From NCBI GenBank assembly GCA_963749515.1, contig CAVVMR010000014.1, positions 1 to 64,000 on the forward strand: a stretch of DNA of 64,000 nt, given 5' to 3'. Position 1 is the stretch's first letter, and the number at the start of each line of letters is the position of its first letter. This document shows positions 24,038 through 32,317 of this stretch, in pieces. This DNA is from Gaiellasilicea sp963749515 (GTDB taxonomy: Bacteria; Actinomycetota; Thermoleophilia; Gaiellales; Gaiellaceae). A program made the translations under genes and the position numbers. Under the pieces are notes generated by a model. It had not been told where the DNA came from. It was given only the letters and a program-made list of their open reading frames with translations, and did not search any database.

Positions 24038-24790
24038 GTGCGAGCTTTCCTCACAATCCGACTTCGGGCCGCACTCGGCGCCGGCGCCATCGAGTGGCTC
24101 CAACCGCTCCCTGCTGAGCCGCCGCTCCTGCGGGAACAGGCGATTCTCGAAGCCTGCGAGGGCCGCCGCGTTGCCCATCTCGGCTTCGTGGACGAGCGCC
24201 AGATGGCTGCCAAGAGGTCGGAAGGGCTCTGGCTGCACGACCGGATTGCCACCGTCGCAAGCGAGCTGGTCGGGCTCGACGTCGACGCCGCAGGCGTCGA
24301 GCAGGCGCGCGCGCTCGGCTACGAGGCGTATGCGGTCGACGCGCAGGATCCGGAACGCGTCGCCGGCCTGTCGATCGGTATTTTCGAGACGATCGTCGCC
24401 GGTGAGATCATCGAGCATCTGGACGCACCCGGCTCGTTCCTCGAGGCCATGCTCGATCTCGCCGCACCAGACTCTTGCCTCGTCCTGACGACGCCGAACG
24501 CCTACCGGCTGCAGAACTTTCTCACGCCGGTCTCCGGCAACGAGCTGATCCACCCTGACCACACCGCCTGGCATAGCCCGAGCACCGTCCGAGTGCTGCT
24601 CGAGCGCTCCGGCTGGCGAGTCGACCGGATCGCCTTCTACCAGAGCCCGCGCGGCGCGCGGGGATCCGGGTCGCTCGCCCTCGGGCTGAACCTGTTGCGG
24701 TCGCTGACGACGTGGCTTGGCAGGCGTTGGCCGTACTGGTCAGACGGCATCATCGTCTTCGCCCGGCCTGCCGCCGGCTCGAGCGTCTGA
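24038..24790 (+). CDS. class I SAM-dependent methyltransferase
   Basis: A 250-residue protein whose central domain has a degenerate motif I (RVAHLGFVDERQ), an acidic strand end GLDVDAAGVEQAR, and FETIVAGEIIEHLDAPGSFL, matching UbiE/Methyltransf_11-type enzymes. The segment SCLVLTTPNAYRLQNFL and HPDHTAWHSPSTVRVLLERS recalls methyltransferases of sugar or polysaccharide loci. GTG 24038 start without an obvious ribosome site. It is 29 bases after the oxidoreductase and converges with a tetR gene 4 bases away. Substrate unknown. Confidence 0.8.
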   Translation: MRAFLTIRLRAALGAGAIEWLQPLPAEPPLLREQAILEACEGRRVAHLGFVDERQMAAKRSEGLWLHDRIATVASELVGLDVDAAGVEQARALGYEAYAVDAQDPERVAGLSIGIFETIVAGEIIEHLDAPGSFLEAMLDLAAPDSCLVLTTPNAYRLQNFLTPVSGNELIHPDHTAWHSPSTVRVLLERSGWRVDRIAFYQSPRGARGSGSLALGLNLLRSLTTWLGRRWPYWSDGIIVFARPAAGSSV

Positions 24791-24794
24791 GCGT

Positions 24795-25379
24795 TCAGGC
24801 GAGGCTGTCCAGATGTCGCGTGAGAATCTCGATCTGCCGCTCGGCGGTCGTCACTTCGGGATCGAGGGTGGCGTGCATTGCGAGGCCGTCGATGAGGCCG
24901 TGAAGGCGCTCCGACTCGTAGCCGATGTCGATCCCGGGTCGGGTCTTTCCGTGTGCTCGGAGCGTTTCGAGGGACTCGCGGCACAGAGTGCGCACTCGCG
25001 CATGGGTCTGGTTGCGTAGAGGCCGCAAGCTCTCGTCGACGCACGCGCGGGTGGCGAATGCCAGCCAGACGTCGAAGATGGCTCGCGTTTCCGGGTCGAG
25101 CGCAAGGAGGGCGTGCAGTCGTTGTTCGACCGTCTTGCGGATCTCCTGTGACTCGTCGACGGCTGCGACCCGAGCGGCGACCTCGTCGGCGATCAGCTGC
25201 ATGGCGAACGTGAGGAGCTCGGACTGGCTTGGAAAGACGTGTCTGAGCGAGCCTGCCGAGATGCCGGCCTCGGCTGCGACCTTGCGGACCGAAGCAGCTT
25301 CGATGCCTTCCCGCACGACGACACGCCACAACGCTTCTCCGAGCTCGCGACGGCGTGCATGAGTGTCGAGCTTGGACAA
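24795..25379 (-). CDS. TetR family transcriptional regulator (BetI-like C-terminus)
   Basis: A 194-residue repressor. N-terminal HTH (RELGEALWRVVVREGIEAAS, then VRKVAAEAGISAGSLRHVFP) precedes a TetR C-terminal domain of the BetI-like type (RHVFPSQSELLTFAMQLIAD). Its gene is divergent from three small membrane-protein genes; palindromic operators lie at 25390-25405, next to its own start, and 25468-25483, in front of the membrane operon. I infer that it represses both. The operator shares 14 bases with the one in front of the tetR at 292. Confidence 0.9.
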   Translation of the reverse strand: MSKLDTHARRRELGEALWRVVVREGIEAASVRKVAAEAGISAGSLRHVFPSQSELLTFAMQLIADEVAARVAAVDESQEIRKTVEQRLHALLALDPETRAIFDVWLAFATRACVDESLRPLRNQTHARVRTLCRESLETLRAHGKTRPGIDIGYESERLHGLIDGLAMHATLDPEVTTAERQIEILTRHLDSLA

Positions 25380-25389
25380 CGTGAACTCC

Positions 25390-25405
25390 TAATACGGTCG
25401 TACTA
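25390..25405. promoter_or_regulatory. TetR operator, tetR side
   Basis: A 16-bp palindrome TAATACGGTCGTACTA (half-sites match at 6 of 7 positions) ends 10 bases upstream of the minus-strand tetR start. A further CCGTACTA half-site follows at 25407-25414. Confidence 0.65.
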
Positions 25406-25467
25406 ACCGTACTACGAAACGCAAGCCGGCCGTACCGAACGGCAGCGATGCCACTGCGATCCTGATC

Positions 25468-25483
25468 TAGCACAGTCGTACTA
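25468..25483. promoter_or_regulatory. TetR operator, membrane-operon side
   Basis: TAGCACAGTCGTACTA is a second, weaker palindrome sharing GTCGTACTA with the site at 25390. It ends 14 bases before the ATG at 25498, just upstream of AAGGAAG, so a bound repressor would block transcription of the membrane genes. Confidence 0.55.
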
Positions 25484-25497
25484 GAGAAAGGAAGCAG

Positions 25498-25716
25498 ATG
25501 AACCCCGATTTTCGGGCCGGTTCGTCCCCGCGGTGGGCGCCCTGGTGGCTCTACGTCGCCGTCATCGCGCCCGCGAACGTGGGCAAGGAGCAGCTCCTTC
25601 CCAGCGACGCGGCGTGGTGGCTGCGGGCGAGCCTGACGGCATCGATCCTCGTAGCGGGCGTTGCGGCCATCACGGCGATCTATCGCGCGACCACACCACG
25701 AGCGCCGCGCATCTAG
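25498..25716 (+). CDS. small membrane protein, TetR-controlled operon
   Basis: A 72-residue protein with one clear hydrophobic helix (LTASILVAGVAAITAIY) and a Trp-rich N-terminal segment (WAPWWLYVAVIAPANVGKEQ) that may form a second. AAGGAAG lies 6 bases before ATG 25498. It resembles small companion subunits in operons of multi-spanning membrane proteins but I cannot name a family. First gene of a three-gene unit under the TetR operator. Confidence 0.72.
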   Translation: MNPDFRAGSSPRWAPWWLYVAVIAPANVGKEQLLPSDAAWWLRASLTASILVAGVAAITAIYRATTPRAPRI

Positions 25717-25728
25717 AGAGGCCGACAA

Positions 25729-26268
25729 ATGCTGATCGCACTCATCGTCGCGGCGGAGCTCACCTTCTGGCTGACCCTCCTGTCCGGGCTCGCGGCGCGC
25801 TACGTCCTCGATCGCCCGCGGCTGGGCATGGCGTTGCTCGTCGCGACACCGTTGGTCGACCTCGTCCTCCTCGCCGCGACGACGTTCGACCTCCGCCGCG
25901 GCGGCGAGGCAGCCTTTCCGCACGCGCTCGCGGCTGTCTACATCGGTGTCTCGGTGGCCTGGGGGAAGCGGATCGTCGACTGGACCGACGCACGCTTTGC
26001 GCACCGCTTCGCCGGCGGCCCGTCGCCCGAGCCACCTCCGCGCACTGGACGCCAACATGCAGCCCACCAGCGACGCGAGTGGCTGCGCCACCTGGCGGCC
26101 TGGAGCACGGGAAACGCGCTCCTCGGGCTCGGCGTGCTGGCAGTCGGCGACCTCGAGCGAACCGAAGCGCTGGTCAATGTCGCGGCGCTCTGGACGCTGG
26201 TGCTCGCCATCGACTTCCTCATCTCGCTCAGCTACTCATTCTGGCCGCGACAGCCGAGGAACACGTGA
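25729..26268 (+). CDS. integral membrane protein, TetR-controlled operon
   Basis: A 179-residue protein with about four membrane helices (MLIALIVAAELTFWLTLLSG; GMALLVATPLVDLVLLAATT; a third around LAAVYIGVSVAWGKRIVDW; the last LWTLVLAIDFLISLSYSFW), separated by a cytosolic loop of Pro/Arg/His-rich sequence. Family unknown to me. GAGAGGCC precedes ATG 25729. Its stop overlaps the next start (GTGA). Control by TetR suggests envelope stress or efflux, which is speculation. Confidence 0.78.
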   Translation: MLIALIVAAELTFWLTLLSGLAARYVLDRPRLGMALLVATPLVDLVLLAATTFDLRRGGEAAFPHALAAVYIGVSVAWGKRIVDWTDARFAHRFAGGPSPEPPPRTGRQHAAHQRREWLRHLAAWSTGNALLGLGVLAVGDLERTEALVNVAALWTLVLAIDFLISLSYSFWPRQPRNT

Positions 26269-26462
26269 ACGGCCATCGGCGCCCAACCCGGCCGGTCGCG
26301 GCGACGGCGTTGTACGCGCTCGGCCTGCTGGCTCTGTCGACCGTCTCGCTGTCGCTCGGCGGAGGGGAGACTGAGCCGGCGCGTTGGGCGCTCGTCGGAG
26401 TTCCAGTGACGCTGTTCGCCGCGGCGAGCCTCATCGTGCGACGAGCCCGACGGCAGGGCTGA
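26265..26462 (+). CDS. small two-helix membrane protein
   Basis: A 65-residue protein beginning NGHRRPTRPVAATALYALGL, with hydrophobic helices at about 10-28 and 42-57 (WALVGVPVTLFAAASLIV) and a basic end (RRARRQG). GTG 26265 overlaps the preceding stop as GTGA, with GAGGA upstream at 26255-26260. The longer open frame in this phase starts inside the neighbouring genes and is not real. It is the third gene of the TetR-controlled unit. Confidence 0.65.
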   Translation: MNGHRRPTRPVAATALYALGLLALSTVSLSLGGGETEPARWALVGVPVTLFAAASLIVRRARRQG

Positions 26463-26498
26463 GCGAGGCTCGGGAAGAAATACCGCAGGGGTGGCGTC

Positions 26499-27173
26499 TT
26501 GAGGAGAGTGGAGTTCCGTGTTCTCGAGGGGATACCGCCCGACGACGTACGGGCATTTCTGGCGAAGGCTCGCCGGCGGTCGTTCGAGCGCGACGCGATC
26601 GTCTTTCATCACGGAGACGTCGCAGAGACGCTGCACCTGATCACCAAGGGGCGCTTCGCCGTCCGCATCGTGACCCCGTTCGGCCGCTCTGCGATGCTCG
26701 CTGTGCGCGGCCCGGGCGAGACGTTCGGCGAGTTCGCCTTGCTCGCGGACGACGTGCGCCGCGCAGTCACGGTGGCGGCGCTCGAGCCCGGTGAGACGCT
26801 CTCGATCGGACGCGAGGCGTTCATGGAGCTCGCCCGAGCACACCCACAACTGAAGGACGTGCTCGTCGATCTCCTTGCCGAGCGGTTGCGCGATTCGGAC
26901 GAGCGGATCGTCGCGGCTCACTTCCTCGACGCAGACGCACGCGTGCGCTGGGCTCTCCTCCAGCTCATCCGAACCTACCGTCGCGGCGACGAGGTCGTCG
27001 TGCCGCTGACGCAGGAGACGCTCGCCGAGCTTGCCGGGACGGTCCGCGGCACCGTGAACAGGGTCCTGCGCGAGGAGCAGGGGCGCGGCGCCGTGTCGGT
27101 TGAACGCGGCCGGGTCCGGGTTCTCTCGGCCGAGAAGCTAGCCGCCCGCGTGCGTGGGCTTCCAGCTTTCTGA
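26499..27173 (+). CDS. Crp/Fnr family transcriptional regulator
   Basis: A 224-residue regulator. A cyclic-nucleotide-binding fold (about 5-120) includes VFHHGDVAETLHLITKGRFA and PGETFGEFALLADDVRRA; the phosphate-binding cassette is only partly like CRP, so the ligand is uncertain. A winged HTH (about 150-215) has VVPLTQETLAELAGTVRGTV with VNRVLREEQGRG. No Cys cluster, so not an FNR-type oxygen sensor. TTG 26499 or in-frame GTG 26508 are possible starts; the former has a better-spaced purine region. It stands alone between the membrane operon and the FKBP gene. Confidence 0.88.
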   Translation: MRRVEFRVLEGIPPDDVRAFLAKARRRSFERDAIVFHHGDVAETLHLITKGRFAVRIVTPFGRSAMLAVRGPGETFGEFALLADDVRRAVTVAALEPGETLSIGREAFMELARAHPQLKDVLVDLLAERLRDSDERIVAAHFLDADARVRWALLQLIRTYRRGDEVVVPLTQETLAELAGTVRGTVNRVLREEQGRGAVSVERGRVRVLSAEKLAARVRGLPAF

Positions 27174-27447
27174 CCGGGAAGCGCCGCGACGCCATGCCCA
27201 ACGGCGCCGCGGCATGCGAGCCGGTGCCGGTTGGTCGCGCGGCAGCCCAGTGGCGGCATCCTCAGTCGGTGGGGTGACGATGCGGGCGGTGATCATCGCG
27301 GCGGCGACCTGTCTCATCTCGGCTCCCTCTCGGTTGGCGACCCGTCTTTGACGGTAGGCGCGTGCACCGCTGACGTCTGTCACCGCGAAGACGCTGGAAG
27401 TGTCTCGACCGTGACAGTCCGTCGCGTCTGTAGGTTTCGATCTGACC

Positions 27448-27822
27448 GTGGCACTCGAACGACCGCAGATCGAGAAGCCTGAGGGCGACATCCCCTTCGA
27501 GCTCGGCATCGAGGACCTCGCTGTCGGCGAGGGTGACGAGGCGACCAAGGGCAAGAAGATCTCGGTGCACTACGTCGGTGTCGCCTTTTCCACCGGCGAC
27601 GAGTTCGACGCCTCGTGGAACCGCAACCAGCCGTTCGAGTTCAAGCTCGGCAAGGGGCAGGTCATTCCCGGCTGGGACGCGGGCGTCGAAGGGATGAAGG
27701 TCGGAGGGCGGCGCAAGCTCACGATCCCCTCCGCGATGGCCTACGGCGCGCGGGGCGCCGGCGGCGTGATCGCACCGCACGAGCCGCTCGTGTTCGTGGT
27801 CGATCTGCTGGCCGTGGACTGA
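27448..27822 (+). CDS. FKBP-type peptidyl-prolyl isomerase
   Basis: A 124-residue cytosolic PPIase consisting of a single FKBP domain: KKISVHYVGVAFSTGDEFDA, PFEFKLGKGQVIPGWDAGVE, GMKVGGRRKLTIPSAMAYG and PLVFVVDLLAV. Key pocket residues (Tyr, Phe, Asp, Trp, Tyr) are in place. GTG 27448 is the start. The preceding 274 bases (27174-27447) hold no convincing gene. It is followed 13 bases later by a small membrane-protein gene. Confidence 0.93.
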   Translation: MALERPQIEKPEGDIPFELGIEDLAVGEGDEATKGKKISVHYVGVAFSTGDEFDASWNRNQPFEFKLGKGQVIPGWDAGVEGMKVGGRRKLTIPSAMAYGARGAGGVIAPHEPLVFVVDLLAVD

Positions 27823-27835
27823 CAGCGGGATCACG

Positions 27836-28000
27836 TTGAGCGGAGAGACCGCCGTCGGGATCCTGATCGTCGCCATCTCGGTTCTTTCGGCGGTGGTCGT
27901 CGCCGTGGCGTTCGTCTGGGCGGCGAGGAAGGACGGCGAAGAGGACCGCGCGCTCCAGAAGCGGCTCGGGATCCGGCGCAAGACGCGGCTCGGCCGCTAG
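27836..28000 (+). CDS. small single-span membrane protein
   Basis: A 54-residue product from TTG 27836 to TAG 28000. It starts SGETAVGILIVAISVLSAVV, forming one hydrophobic helix to about residue 30, followed by a basic/acidic tail with KDGEEDRALQKRLGIRRK. The GC bias at third positions and the fit between flanking genes (13 bases after FKBP, 5 before the next gene) support coding. No known function; the topology suggests a small regulatory or scaffold peptide. Confidence 0.55.
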   Translation: MSGETAVGILIVAISVLSAVVVAVAFVWAARKDGEEDRALQKRLGIRRKTRLGR

Positions 28001-28005
28001 CGCCC

Positions 28006-28620
28006 GTGCGCTACATCGGCCGGGCCAATCTCGCCAAGCGTCTCGCCCCGCTCGAAGGCGTCCCCGGCCGCGCTGTCTACAGCGGCGGCAGCGCGCGGCT
28101 CGAGCTGGCCGAGGAGACGCTGACCGTCACGCCACCGTTCGGGCTCGACCATCAGGGCGAGTACGAGCAGGTGGTGGTGGAGCCGCTGCTCGACGCGCTC
28201 CGGGGAGATCACCGGGTTGCGGTGCTCCTCGTACGCCTCGGCGGCTACGCGCTCGGAGTCCTCGAGGGCGAGCAGCTCGTCGCGTCGAAGGTCGGGACCC
28301 GCTTCGTCAAGGGACGCCACAAGAAGGGCGGCTCGTCGGCGAACAGGTTCCGTCGCCGCCGCGAGGAGCAGGAGCGGGACCTGATCGAGGCCGCTGCGGC
28401 AGAGGCGGCGCGAGTTCTCGGCCCCTGGCAGGACAAGGTCGACCACGTGGCGCTCGGCGGTGACCGCACCGCAGTCGGACGGACGCTCGCCGAGCTTCCC
28501 GAGCTCGACTGGCTCGCCCCGCTCGCGCTCGAACGCTTCTTCGACGTCCCCGACCCGCGCCGCCGGGTGCTCGAGGAGCTGCCCTACCAGCTGTACGCCG
28601 CGAAGGTCGTCGAGGGCTAA
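28006..28620 (+). CDS. actinobacterial VLRF1-type peptidyl-tRNA hydrolase (ribosome rescue)
   Basis: A 204-residue protein of the Vms1-like release factor family. The diagnostic segment HKKGGSSANRFRRRREEQER contains the GGSSANR loop and downstream Gln expected for catalysis in the VLRF1 fold, which resembles eRF1 domain 2. Members cut peptidyl-tRNA on obstructed large subunits. N-terminal strands (RAVYSGGSARLELAEETLTV) and a C-terminal helical part (DWLAPLALERFFDVPDPRRR) complete a single domain. It ends in an overlap with the convergent mutS2 gene, itself of a family implicated in collided-ribosome rescue. Confidence 0.8.
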   Translation: MRYIGRANLAKRLAPLEGVPGRAVYSGGSARLELAEETLTVTPPFGLDHQGEYEQVVVEPLLDALRGDHRVAVLLVRLGGYALGVLEGEQLVASKVGTRFVKGRHKKGGSSANRFRRRREEQERDLIEAAAAEAARVLGPWQDKVDHVALGGDRTAVGRTLAELPELDWLAPLALERFFDVPDPRRRVLEELPYQLYAAKVVEG

Positions 28621-31004
28621 GCCCCCAGATGAGCGACCGTGGCGCCGTCCGCCGAGTCGCTCTCGCTGCGGTCGACGAGCGGGTGGCCGTTGAGCTCGTC
28701 GCGGACGGCTGCGCGGACGGCTCCGGTGCCGCGGCCGTGGACGACGCGGACCGTGGCGAGGCCCGCGAGCGCGGCGTCGTCGACGAACGACCGAACGGCT
28801 TCGCGCGCGTCCTGCGCCCGCTGGCCGCGCACATCGAGCTCGTCGGAGACGTCGCTGCGTGCGGCGGCCACGACGCGCACCGGCGTCTCGGCTTCCTCCC
28901 GCTCCCGGCGTGCGGAGGGACGCAGTCGCGCGAGCGGCAGGCGCAGCCGGTGTCCGGCCGGACCGACCACTTCAGCCTCGTCGCCTTCGATCGCGGCGAT
29001 CGTGCCGTGGACGCCGAGACCCGGCGCCTCCACGGGATCGCCCGCCGCGAGAGGTCCGGTCACCGGCAACGGCTGGTCGAGTGCGCGCAGCGCCTGCTCC
29101 GCCTGCGCCGCGCGGGTCGAGGCCGCGCCGAGCCGCCGGTCGCGGTCACGCTCGGCGCGAACCGCCGCGGCCGGTGCCGCGCGCCTCGCCTCGCGGTCGC
29201 GCCGCCGGGCAGCGTTGATCTCCTTGCGCAACCCCTGTAGCTCCTCACGCGCCGCAGCAAGGTCTCGCTGCGCCTCGGCGGCCGCCCGCTCACGCTCACC
29301 CGCGGCCGACTCGCGCACGGCTGCGATCTCGGACTCGAGTGCCTCCTCGCGCTCGCGCACTCCTGCGGCAAAGCGCTGCGCCTCGGCGCGCTGGCGCGCG
29401 GCTGCTTCGAGCTCGGCCGCCGCACCGCGCTCTGCGGACTCCGCCTCGGCGAGCAGCTCCTGGATCCGAAGCCGCTCCGGCTCGACCCGCCCGCGGGCGT
29501 CCTCGACGACGTCTGCGTCCAGCCCGAGCCGCTCCGCAATCTGGAGCGCATGCGACGTGCCCGGCCGTCCGAGCGCCACCCGGTAGAGCGGTGCGTGCGT
29601 GTCGGGGTCGAACCCCGTCGCCGCGTTGGCGACACCGTCGGTCGAGCTGGCCCATTCCTTCAGCTCCGGGTAGTGCGTCGTGACGATCGTGAGGCGTGCC
29701 TGCTCCGCGAAGCGCGTGAGCAGCGCTTGCGCGAGCGCGGAGCCCTCGACGGGATCCGTGCCGGAGGCGAGCTCGTCGACGAGGACGAGCGATCGCTCGC
29801 GCGCCGCGCCGAGGATCACGACCAGGTTGGCGACGTGCCCGGAGAAGGTCGAAAGGCTCATCTCGATCGACTGCCGGTCGCCGATGTCGGCGAGGACCTC
29901 GTCGAAGACGGGCAGCGCCACCGCTTCGGCGGGTGGTCGGAGGCCGGATTGATGGAGCAGCGCGGCCAGGCCGACCGTCTTCAGGGCCACCGTCTTGCCG
30001 CCCGTGTTGGGGCCGCTGATCACGACGGCGCGGAGCTTCTCCAGCTCGAGATCGATCGGAACCGCCACGGCCGGATCGAGCAGCGGGTGTCGGGCTGCCA
30101 GCAGCCGCACCTCGTCCGAGACCTCGACGGGCGCACCGCGCCAACCGCGTGAGACGACCCCGCGCGCGAGCGCCAGGTCGATGGCGCCCGCCGCTTCGAC
30201 GAGGGCGACGATCGCGTCAGCACGATCGCCGACGGCACCCGAGAGCTCCCGCAGGATGCGCTCGACCTCCTCGCGCTCCGCGGCGACCGTCTCCGACTGG
30301 CGGTTGTTGAGGTCGACGACCTCGAACGGCTCGACGAAGAGCGTCTGACCGGAGTCGGAGGTGTCGTGGACGATGCCGGGCACGCTGCGGCGGGCGCTCG
30401 CCTTCACGGCGAGCACGGGCCGGCCGCCGCGCTGGGTGACGAAGTCCTCCTGCAGGTGCTCGCGGAAGTCGCCAGACCGCACGAGCTGCTCCAGCTTCTC
30501 GTTCACGCGCTGGCGGCCGGTTCGCAGGCGCCCGCGGAGCTTGCGGAGCTCCGGCGAGGCCTTGTCCCGCAGATCGGAGCCGTCATCCTCGATTGCGCGG
30601 TGGATCGACTCGGCGAGTGGCGCCAGCGCCGGATCGATCTCGCCGGCAAGCTCCCGCAGCAGAGGCGCGTCCTTCTCGGGATCGTCGAGGGCGGCACGCG
30701 CGCGGAGCGCTCCGCTGATCGCGTCGGCCGTGTTCCGCAGCGCTGTGGCCGCAAGCACGCCGCCCAGCGCCGCGTGCGCCACGGGCTCTCGAACGTCGTG
30801 CAAGCCCTCGAGCGGCGGTTCGTCCGACGCGTCGATCAGGGCAACCGCCTCGGCGGTGAGCGCCTGGCGCCGAGCGACCTCGTCCGGATCGGCGGAGGGC
30901 ACCAGCACGCGCGCCAACTCCGCGCCGTGAGCGCTCGCGGTCGCGTTTGCGAGCCGCTCCGCGATCGCCGGAAACTCGAGAGTCACGAGCGCGTCGGGAT
31001 TCAC
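28617..31004 (-). CDS. mutS2: MutS2 family ATPase/endonuclease
   Basis: A 795-residue MutS2. The clamp/core region (1-320) leads to the ABC-type ATPase with Walker A GPNTGGKT near 330, DIGDRQSIEMSLSTFSGH, Walker B SLVLVDELASGTDP and TIVTTHYPELKEWA. A long coiled coil rich in Ala/Glu/Arg (about 510-650) and a KOW-like strand region precede a C-terminal Smr domain with LDVRGQ and VVHGRGTGAVR. Known roles in the family are suppression of recombination and, in Bacillus, splitting of collided ribosomes. Start ATG 31004 gives the usual NPDALVTLEFPAIAERL. The stop overlaps the VLRF1 stop, tail to tail. Confidence 0.94.
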   Translation of the reverse strand: MNPDALVTLEFPAIAERLANATASAHGAELARVLVPSADPDEVARRQALTAEAVALIDASDEPPLEGLHDVREPVAHAALGGVLAATALRNTADAISGALRARAALDDPEKDAPLLRELAGEIDPALAPLAESIHRAIEDDGSDLRDKASPELRKLRGRLRTGRQRVNEKLEQLVRSGDFREHLQEDFVTQRGGRPVLAVKASARRSVPGIVHDTSDSGQTLFVEPFEVVDLNNRQSETVAAEREEVERILRELSGAVGDRADAIVALVEAAGAIDLALARGVVSRGWRGAPVEVSDEVRLLAARHPLLDPAVAVPIDLELEKLRAVVISGPNTGGKTVALKTVGLAALLHQSGLRPPAEAVALPVFDEVLADIGDRQSIEMSLSTFSGHVANLVVILGAARERSLVLVDELASGTDPVEGSALAQALLTRFAEQARLTIVTTHYPELKEWASSTDGVANAATGFDPDTHAPLYRVALGRPGTSHALQIAERLGLDADVVEDARGRVEPERLRIQELLAEAESAERGAAAELEAAARQRAEAQRFAAGVREREEALESEIAAVRESAAGERERAAAEAQRDLAAAREELQGLRKEINAARRRDREARRAAPAAAVRAERDRDRRLGAASTRAAQAEQALRALDQPLPVTGPLAAGDPVEAPGLGVHGTIAAIEGDEAEVVGPAGHRLRLPLARLRPSARREREEAETPVRVVAAARSDVSDELDVRGQRAQDAREAVRSFVDDAALAGLATVRVVHGRGTGAVRAAVRDELNGHPLVDRSESDSADGATVAHLGA

Positions 31005-31132
31005 GCGTCGAGTGTAGGCCGCTCCGGCGGGGACGACTTTCGTGACATGTCAGTTACAACGCATAAAAGACGTGAGTTCGGGTACGCGGCACTGCCGGAC
31101 CTCCGGCACTACTCGAACAAGGAGACCACCGC

Positions 31133-32260
31133 ATGCGACGTTTCCTGTTGGTCCTCGCCCTGCTGATCCTGGGCCTCGTACCGGCTGCGACGGCCGGTCC
31201 TGGAGCTCCGCTGGGCTACATCGTCGTCCTCGAGAGCGGCGTGAGCACCTCCGCTGTCGCGACCGACCACGCCCAGGAGCTCGGACTCGACGTCGGCTAT
31301 GTCTATCGCAACGCCCTTCGCGGCTACTCGGCTCTCGTGCCTCCCGGCGCGGTCGCCGCGCTGAGAGCCGATCCGCGTGTCGCCTACGTCGAGCGCGACT
31401 CGATCATGCACGTCGACACGACCCAAACCGGTGCGACGTGGGGAATCGACCGGATCGACCAGCGCGCACTTCCGCTCAGCGGCACCTATACCTATACGGC
31501 GACCGGCGCCGGTGTGACCGCGTACGTGATCGACACCGGCATCCGCAAGACGCACTCGGAGTTCGGCGGCCGCGCTGTCCACGGGACGGACACCACGACG
31601 CCGATCCCCATCACCTCTGACGATTGCCACGGGCACGGCACGCACGTCGCCGGCACAGTCGGCGGCGCGACGTACGGCGTCGCGAAGAGCGTCCGCCTCG
31701 TCGCCGTGCGCGTTCTCACTTGCGCCGGCACCGGTTCCACCTCGGGAGTGATCGCCGGCGTCGACTGGGTGACCGGCAACCACCAGGCCGGCCAGCCCGC
31801 GGTCGCGAATATGAGCCTCGGCGGTGGCAAGTCCGCTGCACTCGAGCAGGCGGTCGCGAACTCGATCGCCGACGGTGTCACCTACGGAGTGGCCGCCGGC
31901 AACGAGACCGAGGACGCGTGCACCGGTTCGCCCTCCGGCCTTGGTGCGGCGATCACGGTCGGCGCGACCACGAACACGGACGCGCGGGCGAGCTACAGCG
32001 ACTTCGGCCCGTGCGTGGACTTCTTCGCGCCCGGCTCGAACATCACTTCGGCGTCCTATCTCACGGACACCGGCACGGCGACGATGAGCGGCACGTCGAT
32101 GGCGACGCCGCACGTCGTGGGTGCCGCGGCGCTCTATCTCCAGGGCGCTCCGGCCTCGACGCCGCAGCAGGTCCGCGACGGGCTCTTCAACCTGACGACG
32201 AAGAACATCGTCACGGACGCCCGCAGCACGAACGCGCACCTGCTCTTCTCGAACTTCTAG
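31133..32260 (+). CDS. secreted subtilisin-like serine protease (S8, proteinase K type)
   Basis: A 375-residue extracellular protease. Signal peptide (about 1-21, ending ATA-G), an I9 propeptide (about 24-96, APLGYIVVLESGVSTSA to VAYVERDS) and an S8 catalytic domain. The triad is visible: Asp in YVIDTGIRKTHSEF (near 134), His in CHGHGTHVAGT (near 170) and Ser in MSGTSMATPHV (near 321), plus the oxyanion Asn in GVAAGNETEDAC. Cys residues near 167, 200, 262 and 291 suggest disulfides. AAGGAGACC lies 8 bases before ATG 31133. No C-terminal sorting domain. Converges on a small secreted-protein gene across a terminator. Confidence 0.95.
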   Translation: MRRFLLVLALLILGLVPAATAGPGAPLGYIVVLESGVSTSAVATDHAQELGLDVGYVYRNALRGYSALVPPGAVAALRADPRVAYVERDSIMHVDTTQTGATWGIDRIDQRALPLSGTYTYTATGAGVTAYVIDTGIRKTHSEFGGRAVHGTDTTTPIPITSDDCHGHGTHVAGTVGGATYGVAKSVRLVAVRVLTCAGTGSTSGVIAGVDWVTGNHQAGQPAVANMSLGGGKSAALEQAVANSIADGVTYGVAAGNETEDACTGSPSGLGAAITVGATTNTDARASYSDFGPCVDFFAPGSNITSASYLTDTGTATMSGTSMATPHVVGAAALYLQGAPASTPQQVRDGLFNLTTKNIVTDARSTNAHLLFSNF

Positions 32261-32279
32261 CGCTCTCGCAGGGATGTCG

Positions 32280-32303
32280 GAGGCGGGCGAGTGCCCGCCT
32301 CCG
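32280..32303. terminator. bidirectional terminator hairpin
   Basis: A perfect 10-bp stem GGAGGCGGGC/GCCCGCCTCC with loop GAGT sits between the convergent protease (stop 32260) and the minus-strand gene ending at 32318. No T-tract on either side. Confidence 0.65.
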
Positions 32304-32317
32304 CCGCCCCGGCGCCC

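Noticed and set aside
28617..31166. Plus-strand ORFs of 200-315 codons opposite mutS2
   Set aside because: Shadows of the mutS2 coding sequence with low-complexity Arg/Ser/Ala translations.
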